A stretch of 62,000 nt of DNA. It comes from Prorocentrum cordatum. Taxonomy: Eukaryota; Sar; Dinophyceae; Prorocentrales; Prorocentraceae. Shown here piece after piece: positions 11,252 to 20,015 of this stretch. Made by a program: the position numbers and the translations under genes. The stretch lies in the NCBI GenBank assembly GCA_963575745.1, contig CAUYUJ010017632.1:69578-131577 (forward strand), read 5' to 3'. The first letter of the stretch is position 1; every line of letters begins with the position of its first letter. Under the pieces are notes generated by a model, which was given only the letters and a program-made list of their open reading frames with translations, had not been told where the DNA came from and did not search any database.

Positions 11252-11561
11252 CCATAAGAAGAAGAATATTAATAATATTAAGAAGAAGAAGAAGAGGAGG
11301 AGGAGGAGGAGGAGGAGGAGAAGCAGCAGCAGCAGCAGAAAAAGGATATGAGATGAGAGGAGAGGGGAGGAGAGGAGGGGAGGGGAAGAGGAGATGAGAG
11401 GAGAGGAGTGGAGGGGAAAGGAGAGGAGCAGGAGGAGGAGGAGGAGGAGGCGAAGGGGAGGGAACGGAGAAGAATGAGAAGTCAGAGGAGGGAGGGGGAG
11501 GGATGGAGGAGCGAGGGGAATGGAGGATGGAGGTCAGAGGAGGGATGCTCCCCCCTTTTCC
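10683..11561. repeat. Purine-rich GGA tract with AT-rich trinucleotide core
   Basis: GGA/GAA repeats at 10690-11070, then AAT/ATT/ATC trinucleotides at about 11070-11290, then GGA/GCA and GAGAG repeats at 11280-11540. Almost the whole 0.9 kb is simple sequence. The strand bias flips to pyrimidine (CTC) at about 11562. Confidence 0.9.
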
Positions 11562-11609
11562 TCCTCCTCCTCCTTCTCCTCCTCCTCCTCTTCCTCCTCT
11601 TCCTCCTCC
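11562..11609 (+). repeat. CTC/TCC microsatellite abutting the A1 spliced leader
   Basis: cctcctcctcc with a few TTCC interruptions, ending flush against the SL of A1 with no intervening base that is not part of the repeat or the SL. Confidence 0.9.
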
Positions 11610-11631
11610 TCCGTAGCCATTTTGGCTCAAG
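11610..11631 (+). other. Genomic DinoSL sequence at the 5' end of A1
   Basis: A perfect 22-nt match to the dinoflagellate spliced leader (first base T, core CCGTAGCCATTTTGGCTC, end AAG). It is followed by TCCGTAG, not by a GT donor, so it is a reverse-transcribed copy of a trans-spliced mRNA 5' end and not an SL RNA gene. Confidence 0.95.
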
Positions 11632-11651
11632 TCCGTAGTGCTTCGCTCAAG
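11632..11651 (+). other. Second, relict DinoSL in A1
   Basis: Reads TCCGTAG, a degenerate middle 2 nt shorter than DinoSL, then GCTCAAG. Back to back with the perfect SL, this is the expected trace of an mRNA that already carried an SL copy and was trans-spliced and retroposed again. The same relict starts A2, A3 and A4. Confidence 0.8.
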
Positions 11652-11792
11652 GACAGGAGTCGCCTGGGGGAAGGACGGCCGCCACCGCTTTTGTCGTCCC
11701 CTGGCGACGCCACATCTTCGATACCGTACTGCGGTTAGCCCGCATCTCTTCCACCCTCTAACGACGTCGGCGAGGTCGAGAGGCCGCGCCAT

Positions 11793-12704
11793 ATGGCACC
11801 GCAGGGACGAGCTGGAGGCTGGAGGTCCTTACTCTCGGGGCACCAGCGGGCTCGGAAGGCTTGGGTTCCGCCGCGTGTGTGCAAGAATTGTTGGGAAAGA
11901 AGGTTAGCATTGGTAGATCCGTGCTGGTTTGTCGCAATGCAGCAAATGCCAACAGCACAAGTCCACTGCTTCCGAAGGTGTTCGGAAGCCTTCAGCCCCG
12001 GCGCAGAGTCTTGCGCATGCGCCTGGGAAGTCGAGGGTGGAGCAGCAATTTCGTCAGTGTCAGCAGGGGTTGGTCGCATTGCGGGCTCAAATCGCAAAGG
12101 CTCCGCCCCGCCCGAGCCGCCGCCAGCCATGGATGTCGTCGGAGGCGATGCGAGCGCCCCGTGCGACATCAAGCAGCAGTTGTCTGAGCTGGCGGCGCAC
12201 ATCGACGCGATCAAGGATGTCAAACCTGAAGAGGTACAGGGAGCCTGTCGCCAGCTTCGCGAGAAGCAGGCAAGGCTTCGCCAACAGTGGGTGGACTGAG
12301 CGAAGCCGCTCGACATGCGGCTGAAGGGGATGTCCTTTCAGCGCGCGGAGCTGGAGGTCAAGGCTAAACGGCAGCAGGAGCACTTGCAGGAGCTGGAGGG
12401 CAAGGTACAGGAGGCGCAGAAGGCTGTGCGTGAGGCCTTCACTGAGCTCAACGGCACCAGAGCGGAGCTGCTGGAGCTGGAAGAGCTGCGGCGATTGCTC
12501 GTTGCGGAAGCCCCTCAGCCTCCAGAGTCACAGAAATGGAAGCCGCAGTCGCTGGGCCAGGTGCTCGGGTCCAGCACCGAGCTGTCGGTCAAGCAGCTTG
12601 GCTCGATCTTGCAGGGGTTCGGCGCGTCCGAGGCGATGGCGAAGAACCTTCGCAGCGCGCTCGCGGAGGCGCGGGGCGCCGAGGAGGCAGCAGCGCGAGG
12701 CTGA
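11793..12704 (+). pseudogene. A1 ORF1, zinc-ribbon and coiled-coil protein with nonsense mutation
   Basis: The ATG at 11793 lies 161 nt after the perfect SL. The N-terminal part has a CxxC (residues 30 and 33) and later Cys at 44, 59 and 63. A long charged heptad-like region rich in E, K, R, Q and L follows, as in LINE ORF1 proteins that bind RNA. TGA at 12297-12299 replaces the Trp codon found at the same site in A2-A4, and the frame then reopens to a stop at 12702. A further segment homologous to ORF1 C-terminus lies in another frame to 12907. Confidence 0.7.
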
Positions 12705-12939
12705 GAACGCCAGGCAAGCACGCAGCCGCGGGGCGAGCCGCGGACGAGGGAGGCGGTGGCAGCGCCAACCCTAGCTCTGGGTCCGAGTGGATTCCAAAAG
12801 CTAGCGATGCTGATCCTGATGTGCTACGGGGGTTGCTTAAAAGTGTCAGCGCTGAAGCGCCACACACAGACGAAGAACATCGTGAGGCAGCCAAAACGAG
12901 CAGGTGATCAGTTGAAGAGCATCGCGAAGAAGGCCAGGC

Positions 12940-13710
12940 TTGCCTCCGCATAGGCCGGCCTACCTGTTTTTTAGAATCGTGATAATGCTCTTCCACTTAT
13001 TAGCCATGGTCAGAGTTGTACCAGCTAATGCTACGTGTCACGGTCCCCTAGGTGAGCTGCTGGGGGCGAAGGAGTCCTCGGTTTCGCTCGATGAGGAGGC
13101 CATGGTTTTTCGCGTGCAGGAACACCAGTTGAATGAGAAGCTGCCCGACTTCCAGGTTCGTGCATACGCGGCGGGCCACCGCGGCATGTGGTCGAGGGCG
13201 CTGGCCACAGATGGCGGAGGAACGTCGGGAGGCGTAGCCATTCTCAGCCCCGAGAGGATTCAGATCACGGAGCCGCCCCTCGTTGCGAGAGGGCAGTTGG
13301 CGTCAGCGCGTGCTGTGGCAGGGCGTGTGCACTCCGTGGTCAGGGGCGGCTTCATAGCGGTTCCCATGTACTTGCACGCGGGTGACCAGATGGGCGCCGC
13401 CAACACGGCGCCCTTGGCAGAGGTCGGCCAGTACTGCGCCCAGATGAGTGAGCTCGGCTGGGATTGGGTCATCGGCGGCGACATTGAGATGGAGCCAGAG
13501 ACCTCGGGCAGCTGGGCCGAGGTTTTCGATGGTAGTGTTTCGGCGCCAGCAGCGGCTGCCCGCCGGCAATCGGCCCCCGGCACGACCGTAGACTATTTTA
13601 TCATCAGCGCGAACCGCGCTACTCGCACCAGCACAGCATTTGTGTTAGATGATGTTGGACACCGCGCCGCGCGAGCCAGTGCGGCTGGGCTCGTTGGGAG
13701 CGGGCGCTAA
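12940..13710 (+). pseudogene. A1 endonuclease/exonuclease/phosphatase (AP-type) domain
   Basis: The first in-frame ATG is at 12985. Recognisable EEP signatures are VQEHQL (glutamate motif), GGTSGG followed by VAILSP, GGDIEMEPE, and TTVDYFIIS. The usual D-x-N is D-I-E here, so the Asn is missing, and the N-terminal Asn motif is not clear. The frame ends at 13710, while the conserved continuation (EPVRLGSLGAGAK) is in another frame. In LINEs this domain nicks target DNA to prime reverse transcription. Confidence 0.7.
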
Positions 13711-14302
13711 GCTGCGGTGCTGGGTGGCTCGTCAGCCCAGGCGCATTCCGACCATGGCGAAGCCTGGTTGTTGGAGGTGCCCGCGGCGCTGGCACCGCTT
13801 CGCAGCGGGGCGTCTTCTTGAGGGGGGTGGAGTGCGAGCTGCTGGACAGGCGCGACATCATTGAGATTGAGCGCCGCGCCTGTGCCCAGGCTGAACCTCG
13901 ACGACGGGGGCCAGGACAGGCGCGCGCGCAGGGTCGCCAAGGCGCTGCTGGAAGTGGGGCGCTTCTACGACAGCATCGCCAAGATAGAGTGGGTGCGCTG
14001 CCAGCTGGACTCGCCGAGGCCGGCTTGTCGGCCCTGGCCGATCCTGCTTTCCAGGATTTAGCGCGGCATATTTGGGATCGCGCCGCCGAGCACGAAGTGG
14101 CCCACCTTGCCGAGGAAAACAATGATTGGCAACAGTGGGTCCGAGATAGCTTTGCGGGGAAGCCCGGGCGACCCGCGGGCGCTCCCAGCCAGGGGCCCTA
14201 GGAGACGCGCATCTTTGGGATCCCCCCCCCATTGAGGCATATGTTTCTGATCTTCGGGCCGCGCTTTTAAATTCCCAGAGCGCACGGCAGCGGGGTGCTG
14301 TC
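13711..14302 (+). pseudogene. A1 linker between endonuclease and RT, frameshifted
   Basis: A continuation of ORF2 split over three frames, including LLEGGG, ALLEVGRFYDS and LADPAFQDLARHIWDRAAEH. The segment 13817-14233 corresponds to the unit that is tandemly duplicated in A2-A4. The string gaggaaaacaatgattgg (about 14110-14127) is the unoccupied site of the satellite insert. Confidence 0.6.
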
Positions 14303-15494
14303 ATGCATCCTCTGTGGCTTCTGTACCTGTCCGACGAGGCCCTCGGTGCCTTTGCCGCATTGTTGCATCAGTGTGAAGCGCGTCTGCGCTGGCCCGATCG
14401 GCGTTTGGTCAGTAAGCTAATTCGTTTACCAACCAGACGGTGGGCACCGCTTGATAGCGCTGCTGGGTACGTTCGCCAGCGTGCGGCGCAGGCTTCGACG
14501 GCCAATATCAGAGCGCAGGAGCGCGATCATGGAAAGAAGGAGTTCCGGGGAAGTGGGACCTGGACCCGCCTTTGATTTGAACCTGTCGGCGGGTGGAGCC
14601 AAAACTAAGGATTTGCAATTGATCACGTGCTGCTGGCCATGGCCAAGTGCTATGACATGGTTAAGTTGTCGGTCTTGGTCGAGATTTTCGGGCAGGTAGG
14701 TTTCCCCCCGTCGTCTGGGGCGGGTGCTCATTCAAGTCTGCGCCGCCCCCCGACGAACAGACGCGTTTGGGAGTTTGAGTGAGAGCTACGTCTCCTTCCA
14801 CGGAATCTTGGCGGGGTGTTCACATGCTTGTGCCATGATGCTTGCTGTGCTCCTGGCGCCCGCGAGAGAGACGGTCAGGAGATACCCTGCAGTGAAGGTT
14901 CGAGCCGCCATGGACAACGTCTCGCTGCAATGGGGAGGGCCAGATGCCGCGGGGGCCGAGGTGGTATCCAAGGCGGTGCGAGAACTGCGCCGTCGCGTGG
15001 CATCGATCGGCTTCCTGCTGCAGCCTAACAAGTCAGGCTACCTGGCCCGCAGCATTGCGGCTGAAAAGCGAATTAAGTTTGACGCCTCACCCTTAGGTTT
15101 CAGGAGCAATAAGAATTTGATACATTTGGGCCGTGGCTGTTTGGCAGGCGCGCGCAGCGCGACACCGAGAAAAGAGCTGCGGGTCCTTGAGAGGTCTGCT
15201 GGGCCGAAGGTGGCCGCGCTCTGGCGCGCGGGCTCAATGCCCAGCGGGGGCCACGGGGCGGCGGTCATGGGGCTCCAAGACTCCATTTTAAATTTTTGCG
15301 CGCGCTGGCTGCCGAGCTTATGGGGGCCCGAGGCAGGGCGCATCGCACAGCCTACGTTGCCGCCCATCGCGATCCCAGCTACGGTCCCGTGGCCGATGCG
15401 ACGGTGCCGCGACCGTTTCGTCACTGCCGCGTGGGTCTGGGATCGTAGGGTGAGCGATGTTGATGTGTTACGGGCCTGGCAAAAAGGCTCATGA
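14303..15494 (+). pseudogene. A1 reverse transcriptase
   Basis: The fingers motif PDGGHRLIALLGTF is present but offset by a 2-nt loss at the preceding LPK. Motif A reads LLAMAKCYD (about 14630-14656), with Ala where B has the catalytic Asp of LLDIAKFYD. Motif B is GILAGCSHA. Motif C is AMDN (14907-14918) in place of x-x-DD, followed by GFLLQPNKSGYLA. At least two frameshifts. With two of three catalytic aspartates altered, activity is not expected. Confidence 0.75.
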
Positions 15495-16035
15495 AACGCT
15501 GTGCCAGCAGCCCTTTGGAGGCTCGCGCGGGGGCCCGTCGGGGCGGTTTACCTCAGCCTTTCTCGTGTCGGGTGGAATTGGGCCGGGCCCCGCGTGATTC
15601 AAGCCGACCAGGACGAGGCTTGAACTTTGTTTTTTTCGTTTCGTCTCTCCTAGCGATGTGAGGCAGCAGCTCAGAGAGGGCATCAATCGAGCCCGAACGG
15701 CGCAGCTGCTCTCTGCCACCCCCGAGGCGCGCGGATCCAAGAATGTTCGGGGTCGAGCGCATCGTTTGGGAGTGTGCTCGGTCCGAGATCCTGTGCGCGA
15801 GGCAACCTTGAGGCGCCCTCTAGGGGATGGGCCGCGGCCCCCAGCGCGAAAGGTCGCGGCGGGATCTCCCAGCAGTTTGACATGTCAGTTCTGTGGCGAG
15901 GCCGAGGGCGCGCTCGGACACCAGTATTTCGACTGCGCTAAGGTGTGGCAGCAAGGTGCCGAGGATCCCGATGCTGCGCATCCACTCCCCAGCGATGCGC
16001 GGGGGCAGCGGCAGAAGATGGTCGATTCGGTTTGA
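15495..16035 (+). pseudogene. A1 post-RT segment with CCHC knuckle
   Basis: Contains C-QF-C, eight residues, H, four residues, C (CQFCGEAEGALGHQYFDC), the zinc knuckle usual between RT and RNase H in LINE ORF2. Upstream at about 15620-15651 is a pyrimidine run ending in TAG that resembles a splice acceptor. The frame upstream of it is interrupted by a stop. Confidence 0.65.
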
Positions 16036-16760
16036 GGTCTGCCGCCCGAGGCTGACACCGTCGGGCTGGCCTATGGGCCCCCCCTCTGTCCTATCTGCGT
16101 CGAGCCCGTTCCTAGGGCCGTTCCCGTCAGGGCCCGGGGTGCTTGTGATTTTCCTTGGGGGCCGAGGCTGTATGCAGGCGGCAGCGGCCAAACTAATGGA
16201 ATCCCTGAGCTTACTAGATGTGGCTGGTCAGTACCCGAGCTGACTGCGCAAGGTTTTCCGATCCGCGCCCGTTTTGGCCCCCTGTGAGGACTGTGCCAGA
16301 CGGTGCCGAGGGCGGAGCGCCAGGCGATTTTGGAAGCTTTGAAAGCTGGGCCTTGGGAGGCCATTGTTGTTTCGGACCACCGGCCCGCCGTCATGGATGG
16401 CGCCAGCTGGTGCCCCGAGTTGTGTAGAGGTGCTAGCAAGCATGCCAGCATTTGGAGGCAGGTTTTCCAGCTCTACGAGGGAAGAGACCAGAGAGGCCCT
16501 CTTTCCAGCGGGCGCCCGCTCACGGCAATTTAAATGAGCTCTTGCAGGCCCATGTGTTCCCAAAAGGCGTGGAGGTGCCCACTGTGTTCGGTTACCCTGG
16601 GAACACGCGGGCTGACTTCTTCGCGAAGGTCGGAGCTGGGGAGATCCAGCATGCTGGTCTAGTGGTAGACACTTTCGTTGCAGGCCAAAAGACGTGCGCC
16701 GCTCTTTTGATGTTTTTGGCTAGGGCGGCCCATATTGTGACCTCGGCCTCCGCGGTGCCG
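16036..16760 (+). pseudogene. A1 RNase H domain
   Basis: The first catalytic motif reads YAGGSG (16171-16188), where B has FGDGSG, so the Asp is Gly. The Glu (AERQAILEAL), second Asp (VVSDHRPAV) and last Asp (GNTRADFFAK) motifs are still visible but lie in three different frames with an internal TGA. Confidence 0.7.
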
Positions 16761-17337
16761 GAAAGCCCGCCAGTTCGGACAGGTTCCGCGATGCCGACGC
16801 TGGTTCTGCTGTCCCACGACCTCGAGGAGGTCCAAGAGGGTGGGGTTCGTTGTTTGTGGCGCCGCGCTTCAGCGCGCGCGCCGAAGTCCCGCGCGCGCCG
16901 GGGGCAGCCAGGTGCCAGGCGTGAGCCCACTGCCCTGCGTTTGTGCCTCTCGGCAGCGCGCGCGGCCAGGCGCAATGGCGCCCCGGGGCGGGCGCGCAGC
17001 GCGGCCGTGCGACTGGCCTGGGCTGCCTTCGTTTTGAGTCTGAGCAAGGCGAGCCCCCGCCACTGCCTCAGTCCTTCCTGCACGAGGACCACGTGGTCCA
17101 GGCGGAGGGTCGGCATTCGATCTGCAGGAAGTGCTGGGCTCACTGCCTGATTGAGGCGCCGTCGTGGCGCACGTTGCTCAGGCCCTGCGGGAGCCCCGTC
17201 CCCTGGCCAAAAGGTTGTCAGGGATGAGATCCTCGCGGGGCGGGGCCCTCGCCCATCGGGCCCCCGCCGCCGCTGCGGCGCGGTCTGCACTGCGGCAGCG
17301 GCGAGAGCTCTCGGCCGAGGATTTGTCTGAGGGCTGA
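16761..17337 (+). pseudogene. A1 C-terminal zinc module of ORF2
   Basis: After an Ala/Arg-rich stretch, a frame reads HVVQAEGRHSICRKCWAHC followed by a later PC. This matches the tandem Cys modules at the ORF2 C-terminus of family B in spacing and in the preceding H. The terminal stop is TGA at 17335-17337, in a frame different from the zinc module. Confidence 0.55.
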
Positions 17338-17375
17338 GGTGGGCTCCTGTCCACGGCGGCCCTCCTCCTTGTCTG

Positions 17376-17410
17376 GACGAGGAGGCGCTGGCTGTTTGCC
17401 CCTCCTCGTC
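17376..17410 (+). other. 3' UTR hairpin of A1
   Basis: GACGAGGAGG (17376-17385) and its exact reverse complement CCTCCTCGTC (17401-17410) enclose a 15-nt loop. It is conserved in A2 and in the fragment before A4. Such 3' stem-loops can be RT recognition sites in LINEs; that role is inferred. Confidence 0.7.
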
Positions 17411-17630
17411 ACAGGGTTTAGCCCAGTCTACCGCTGCCCGCGCTTGGTTCAGGAGCGGTGCGCTTCAAGTCCGTAGTGCTTCGCTCAAGGACAGGAGTCG
17501 CCTGGGGGAGGGGCGGCCGCCGCCGCTTTTGTCGTCCCCTGGCGACGCCACATCTTCGATACCGTACTGCGGTTCGCCCGCATCTCTTCCACCCTCCAAC
17601 GACGTCGGCGAGGCCGAGAGGCCCCGCCAT

Positions 17631-18542
17631 ATGGCACCGCAGGGACGAGCTGGAGGCTGGAGGTCCTTACTCTCGGGGCACCAGCGGGCTCGGAATGCTT
17701 GGGTTCCGCCGCGTGTGTGCAATAATTGTTGGGAAAGAAGGTTAGCAGTGGTAGATCCGTGCTGGTTTGTCGGAATGCAGCAAATGCCAACATCACAAGT
17801 CCCCTGCTTCCGAAGGTGTTCGGAAGCCTTCAGCCCCGGCGCAGAGTCTTGCGCATGCGCCTGGGAAGTCGAAGGTGGAGCAGCAATTGCGTCAGTGTCA
17901 GCAGGGGTTGGTCGCATTGCGGGCTCAAATCGCCAAGGCTCCGCCCCGCCCGAGCCGGCGCCAGCCATGGATGTCGTCGGAGGCGATGCGAGCGCCCCGT
18001 GCGACATCAAGCAGCAGTTGTCTGAGCTGGCGGCGCACATCGACGCGATCAAGGATGTCAAATCTGAAGAGGTACAGGGAGCCTGTCGCCAGCTTCGCGA
18101 GAAGCAGGCAAGGCTTCGCCAACAGTGGGTGGACTGGGCGAAGCTGCTCGACAAGCGGCTGAAGGAGATGTCCTTTCAGCGCGCGGAGCTGGAGGTCAAG
18201 GCTAAACGGCGGCAGGAGCACTTGCAGGAGCTGGAGGGCAAGGTACAGGAGGCGCAGAGGGCTGTGCGTGAGGCCTTCGCTGAGCTCAACGGCACCGGAG
18301 CGGAGCTGCTGAAGCTGGAAGAGCTGCGGCGATTGCTCGTTGCGGAAGCCCCTCAGCCTCCAGAGTCACAGAAATGGAAGCCGCAGTCGCTGGGCCAGGT
18401 GCTCGGGTCCAGCACCGAGCAGTCGGTCAAGCAGCTTGGCTCGATCTTGCAGGGGTTCGGCACGTCCGAGGCGATGGCGAAGAACCTTCGCAGCGCGCTC
18501 GCGGAGGCGCGGGGCGTCGAGGAGGCAGCAGCGCGAGGCTGA
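17631..18542 (+). CDS. A2 ORF1, zinc-ribbon and coiled-coil protein (304 aa)
   Basis: The ATG at 17631 is preceded by 34 further open in-frame codons without ATG. Cys at residues 30, 33, 44, 59 and 63, and a strongly charged coiled coil over about residues 140-240. The Trp codon mutated in A1 is intact. After the stop at 18540, about 90 more codons with similar style continue in another frame to 18811 (ending KKARLAPAWAGLPDF) in A2-A4, so the true ORF1 may be longer and the break ancestral. Confidence 0.6.
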   Translation: MAPQGRAGGWRSLLSGHQRARNAWVPPRVCNNCWERRLAVVDPCWFVGMQQMPTSQVPCFRRCSEAFSPGAESCACAWEVEGGAAIASVSAGVGRIAGSNRQGSAPPEPAPAMDVVGGDASAPCDIKQQLSELAAHIDAIKDVKSEEVQGACRQLREKQARLRQQWVDWAKLLDKRLKEMSFQRAELEVKAKRRQEHLQELEGKVQEAQRAVREAFAELNGTGAELLKLEELRRLLVAEAPQPPESQKWKPQSLGQVLGSSTEQSVKQLGSILQGFGTSEAMAKNLRSALAEARGVEEAAARG

Positions 18543-18776
18543 GAGCGCCAGGCAAGCACGCAGCCGCGGGGCGAGCCGCGGACGAGGGAGGCGGTGGCAG
18601 CGCCAACCCTAGCTCTGGGTCCGAGTGGACTCCAAAAGCTAGCGATGCTGATCCTGATGTGCTGCGGGAGTTGCTTAGCAGTGTCAGCGCTGCAGCACCA
18701 GACACAGACGAAGAACATCGTGAGGCAGCCAAACGAGCAGGTGAACAGTTGAAGAGCATCGCGAAGAAGGCCAGGC

Positions 18777-19547
18777 TTGCCCCCGCATGGGCCGGCCTAC
18801 CTGATTTTTAGAATCGTGATAATGCTCTTCCACTTATTAGCCATGGTCAGAGTTGTACCAGCTACTGCTACGTGTCACGGTCCCCTTGGTAAGCTGCTGG
18901 GGGCGAAGGAGTCCTCAGTTTCGCTCGATGAGGAGGCCGTGCTTCTTCGTGTGCAGGAACACCAGTTGAATGAGAAGCTGCCCGACTTCCAGGTTCGTGC
19001 ATACGCGGCGGGCCACCGCGGCACGTGGTCGAGGGCGCTGGCCACAGATGGCGGAGGAACGTCGGGAGGTGCAGCCATTCTCAGCCCCGAGAGGATTCAG
19101 ATCACGGAGCCGCCCCTCGGTGCGAGAGGGCAGTTGGCGTCAGCGCGTGCTGTGGCAGGGCATGCGCACTCCGTGGTCAAGGGCGGCTTCATAGCGGTTT
19201 CCATGTACTTGCACGCGGGTGACCAGATGGGCGCCGTCAACACGGCGCCCTTGGCAGAGGTCGTCCAGTGCTGCGCCCAGATGAATGAGCTCGGCTGGGA
19301 TTGGGTCATCGGCGGCGACATTGAGATGGAGCCAGAGACCTCGGGCAGCTGGGCCGAGGTTTTCGATGGTAGTGTTTCGGCGCCAGCAGCGGCTGCCCGC
19401 CTGCAATCGGCCCATGGCACGACCGTAGACTATTTTATCATCAGCGCGAACCGCGCTATTCGCACCAGCCCAGCATCAGTGTTAGATGATGTTGAACACC
19501 GCGCCGCGCGAGCCAGTGCAGCTGGGCTTGTTGGGAGCGGGCGCTAA
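18777..19547 (+). pseudogene. A2 AP-type endonuclease domain
   Basis: First ATG at 18822. Glu of VQEH at 18957, Asp of GGDIE at 19317 followed by Glu instead of Asn, and Asp of TTVDYF at 19428. The C-terminal strand (EPVQLGLLGAGAK) is displaced to another frame downstream of about 19500, the same defect as in A1, so it predates the duplications. Confidence 0.7.
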
Positions 19548-19971
19548 GCTGTTGTGCTGGGTGGCTCGTCAGCCCAGGCGCATTCCGACCATGGCGAAGC
19601 CTGGTTGTTGGAGGTGCCCACGGCGCTGGCACCGCTTCGCAGCGGGGCGTCTTCTTGAGGGGAGTGGAGTGCGATCTGCTGGACAGGCGCGACATCATGG
19701 GGATTGAGCGCCGCGCCTGTGCCCAGGCTGAACCTCGACGACGGGGGCCAGGACAGGCGCGCGCGCGCAGGGTCGCCAAGGCGCTGCTGGAAGTGGGGCG
19801 CTTCTACGACCGCGTCGCCAAGATAGAGTGGGTGCGCTGCCAGCTGGACTCGCCAAGGCTGGCTTGTCGGCCCTGGCCGATCCTGCTTTCCAGGATTTAG
19901 CGCGGCATATTTGGGATCGCGCCGCCGAGCGCGAAGCGGCCCACCTTGCCGAGGAAAATGTTGCAAACGGA
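19548..19971 (+). pseudogene. A2 ORF2 linker, interrupted by the insert
   Basis: Fragments ECDLLDRRDIMGIERRACAQ, ALLEVGRFYDRVAKIEWV and LADPAFQDLARHIWD in different frames. The A-specific sequence stops at gaggaaaa just before the insert's left inverted repeat. Confidence 0.55.
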
Positions 19972-20015
19972 GTTCCCCACATGAAGATGTTACGGGGTTC
20001 CATTGCTTCTTGTCT

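Larger units (their letters stand above)
11610..17469 (+). mobile_element. LINE family A, copy A1 (decayed, no satellite insert)
   Basis: A non-LTR retroelement remnant in order: SL and relict SL, ORF1, AP-endonuclease-like domain, reverse transcriptase, CCHC knuckle, RNase H, C-terminal zinc module, 3' UTR with hairpin. Every domain after ORF1 is spread over two or more frames. It is the only A copy with an intact SL, and the only one lacking the satellite insert and the adjoining about 0.4 kb tandem duplication. It runs straight into A2 with no CTC tail. Confidence 0.85.

Noticed and set aside
11610-11651. SL RNA gene at the DinoSL matches
   Set aside because: An SL RNA gene has a GT splice donor directly after the 22-nt leader, then an Sm-type region. 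Here the leader is followed by TCCGTAG, TCCGTAG or CCATTTG and a retroelement leader.
13038-13583. Minus-strand ORFs within the A and B coding regions
   Set aside because: Shadows of the plus-strand domains, sharing their periodicity and with no independent motif.
17430-17469. Certain third SL before A2
   Set aside because: Only the last six bases and a few others match; kept as a tentative finding, not a feature.
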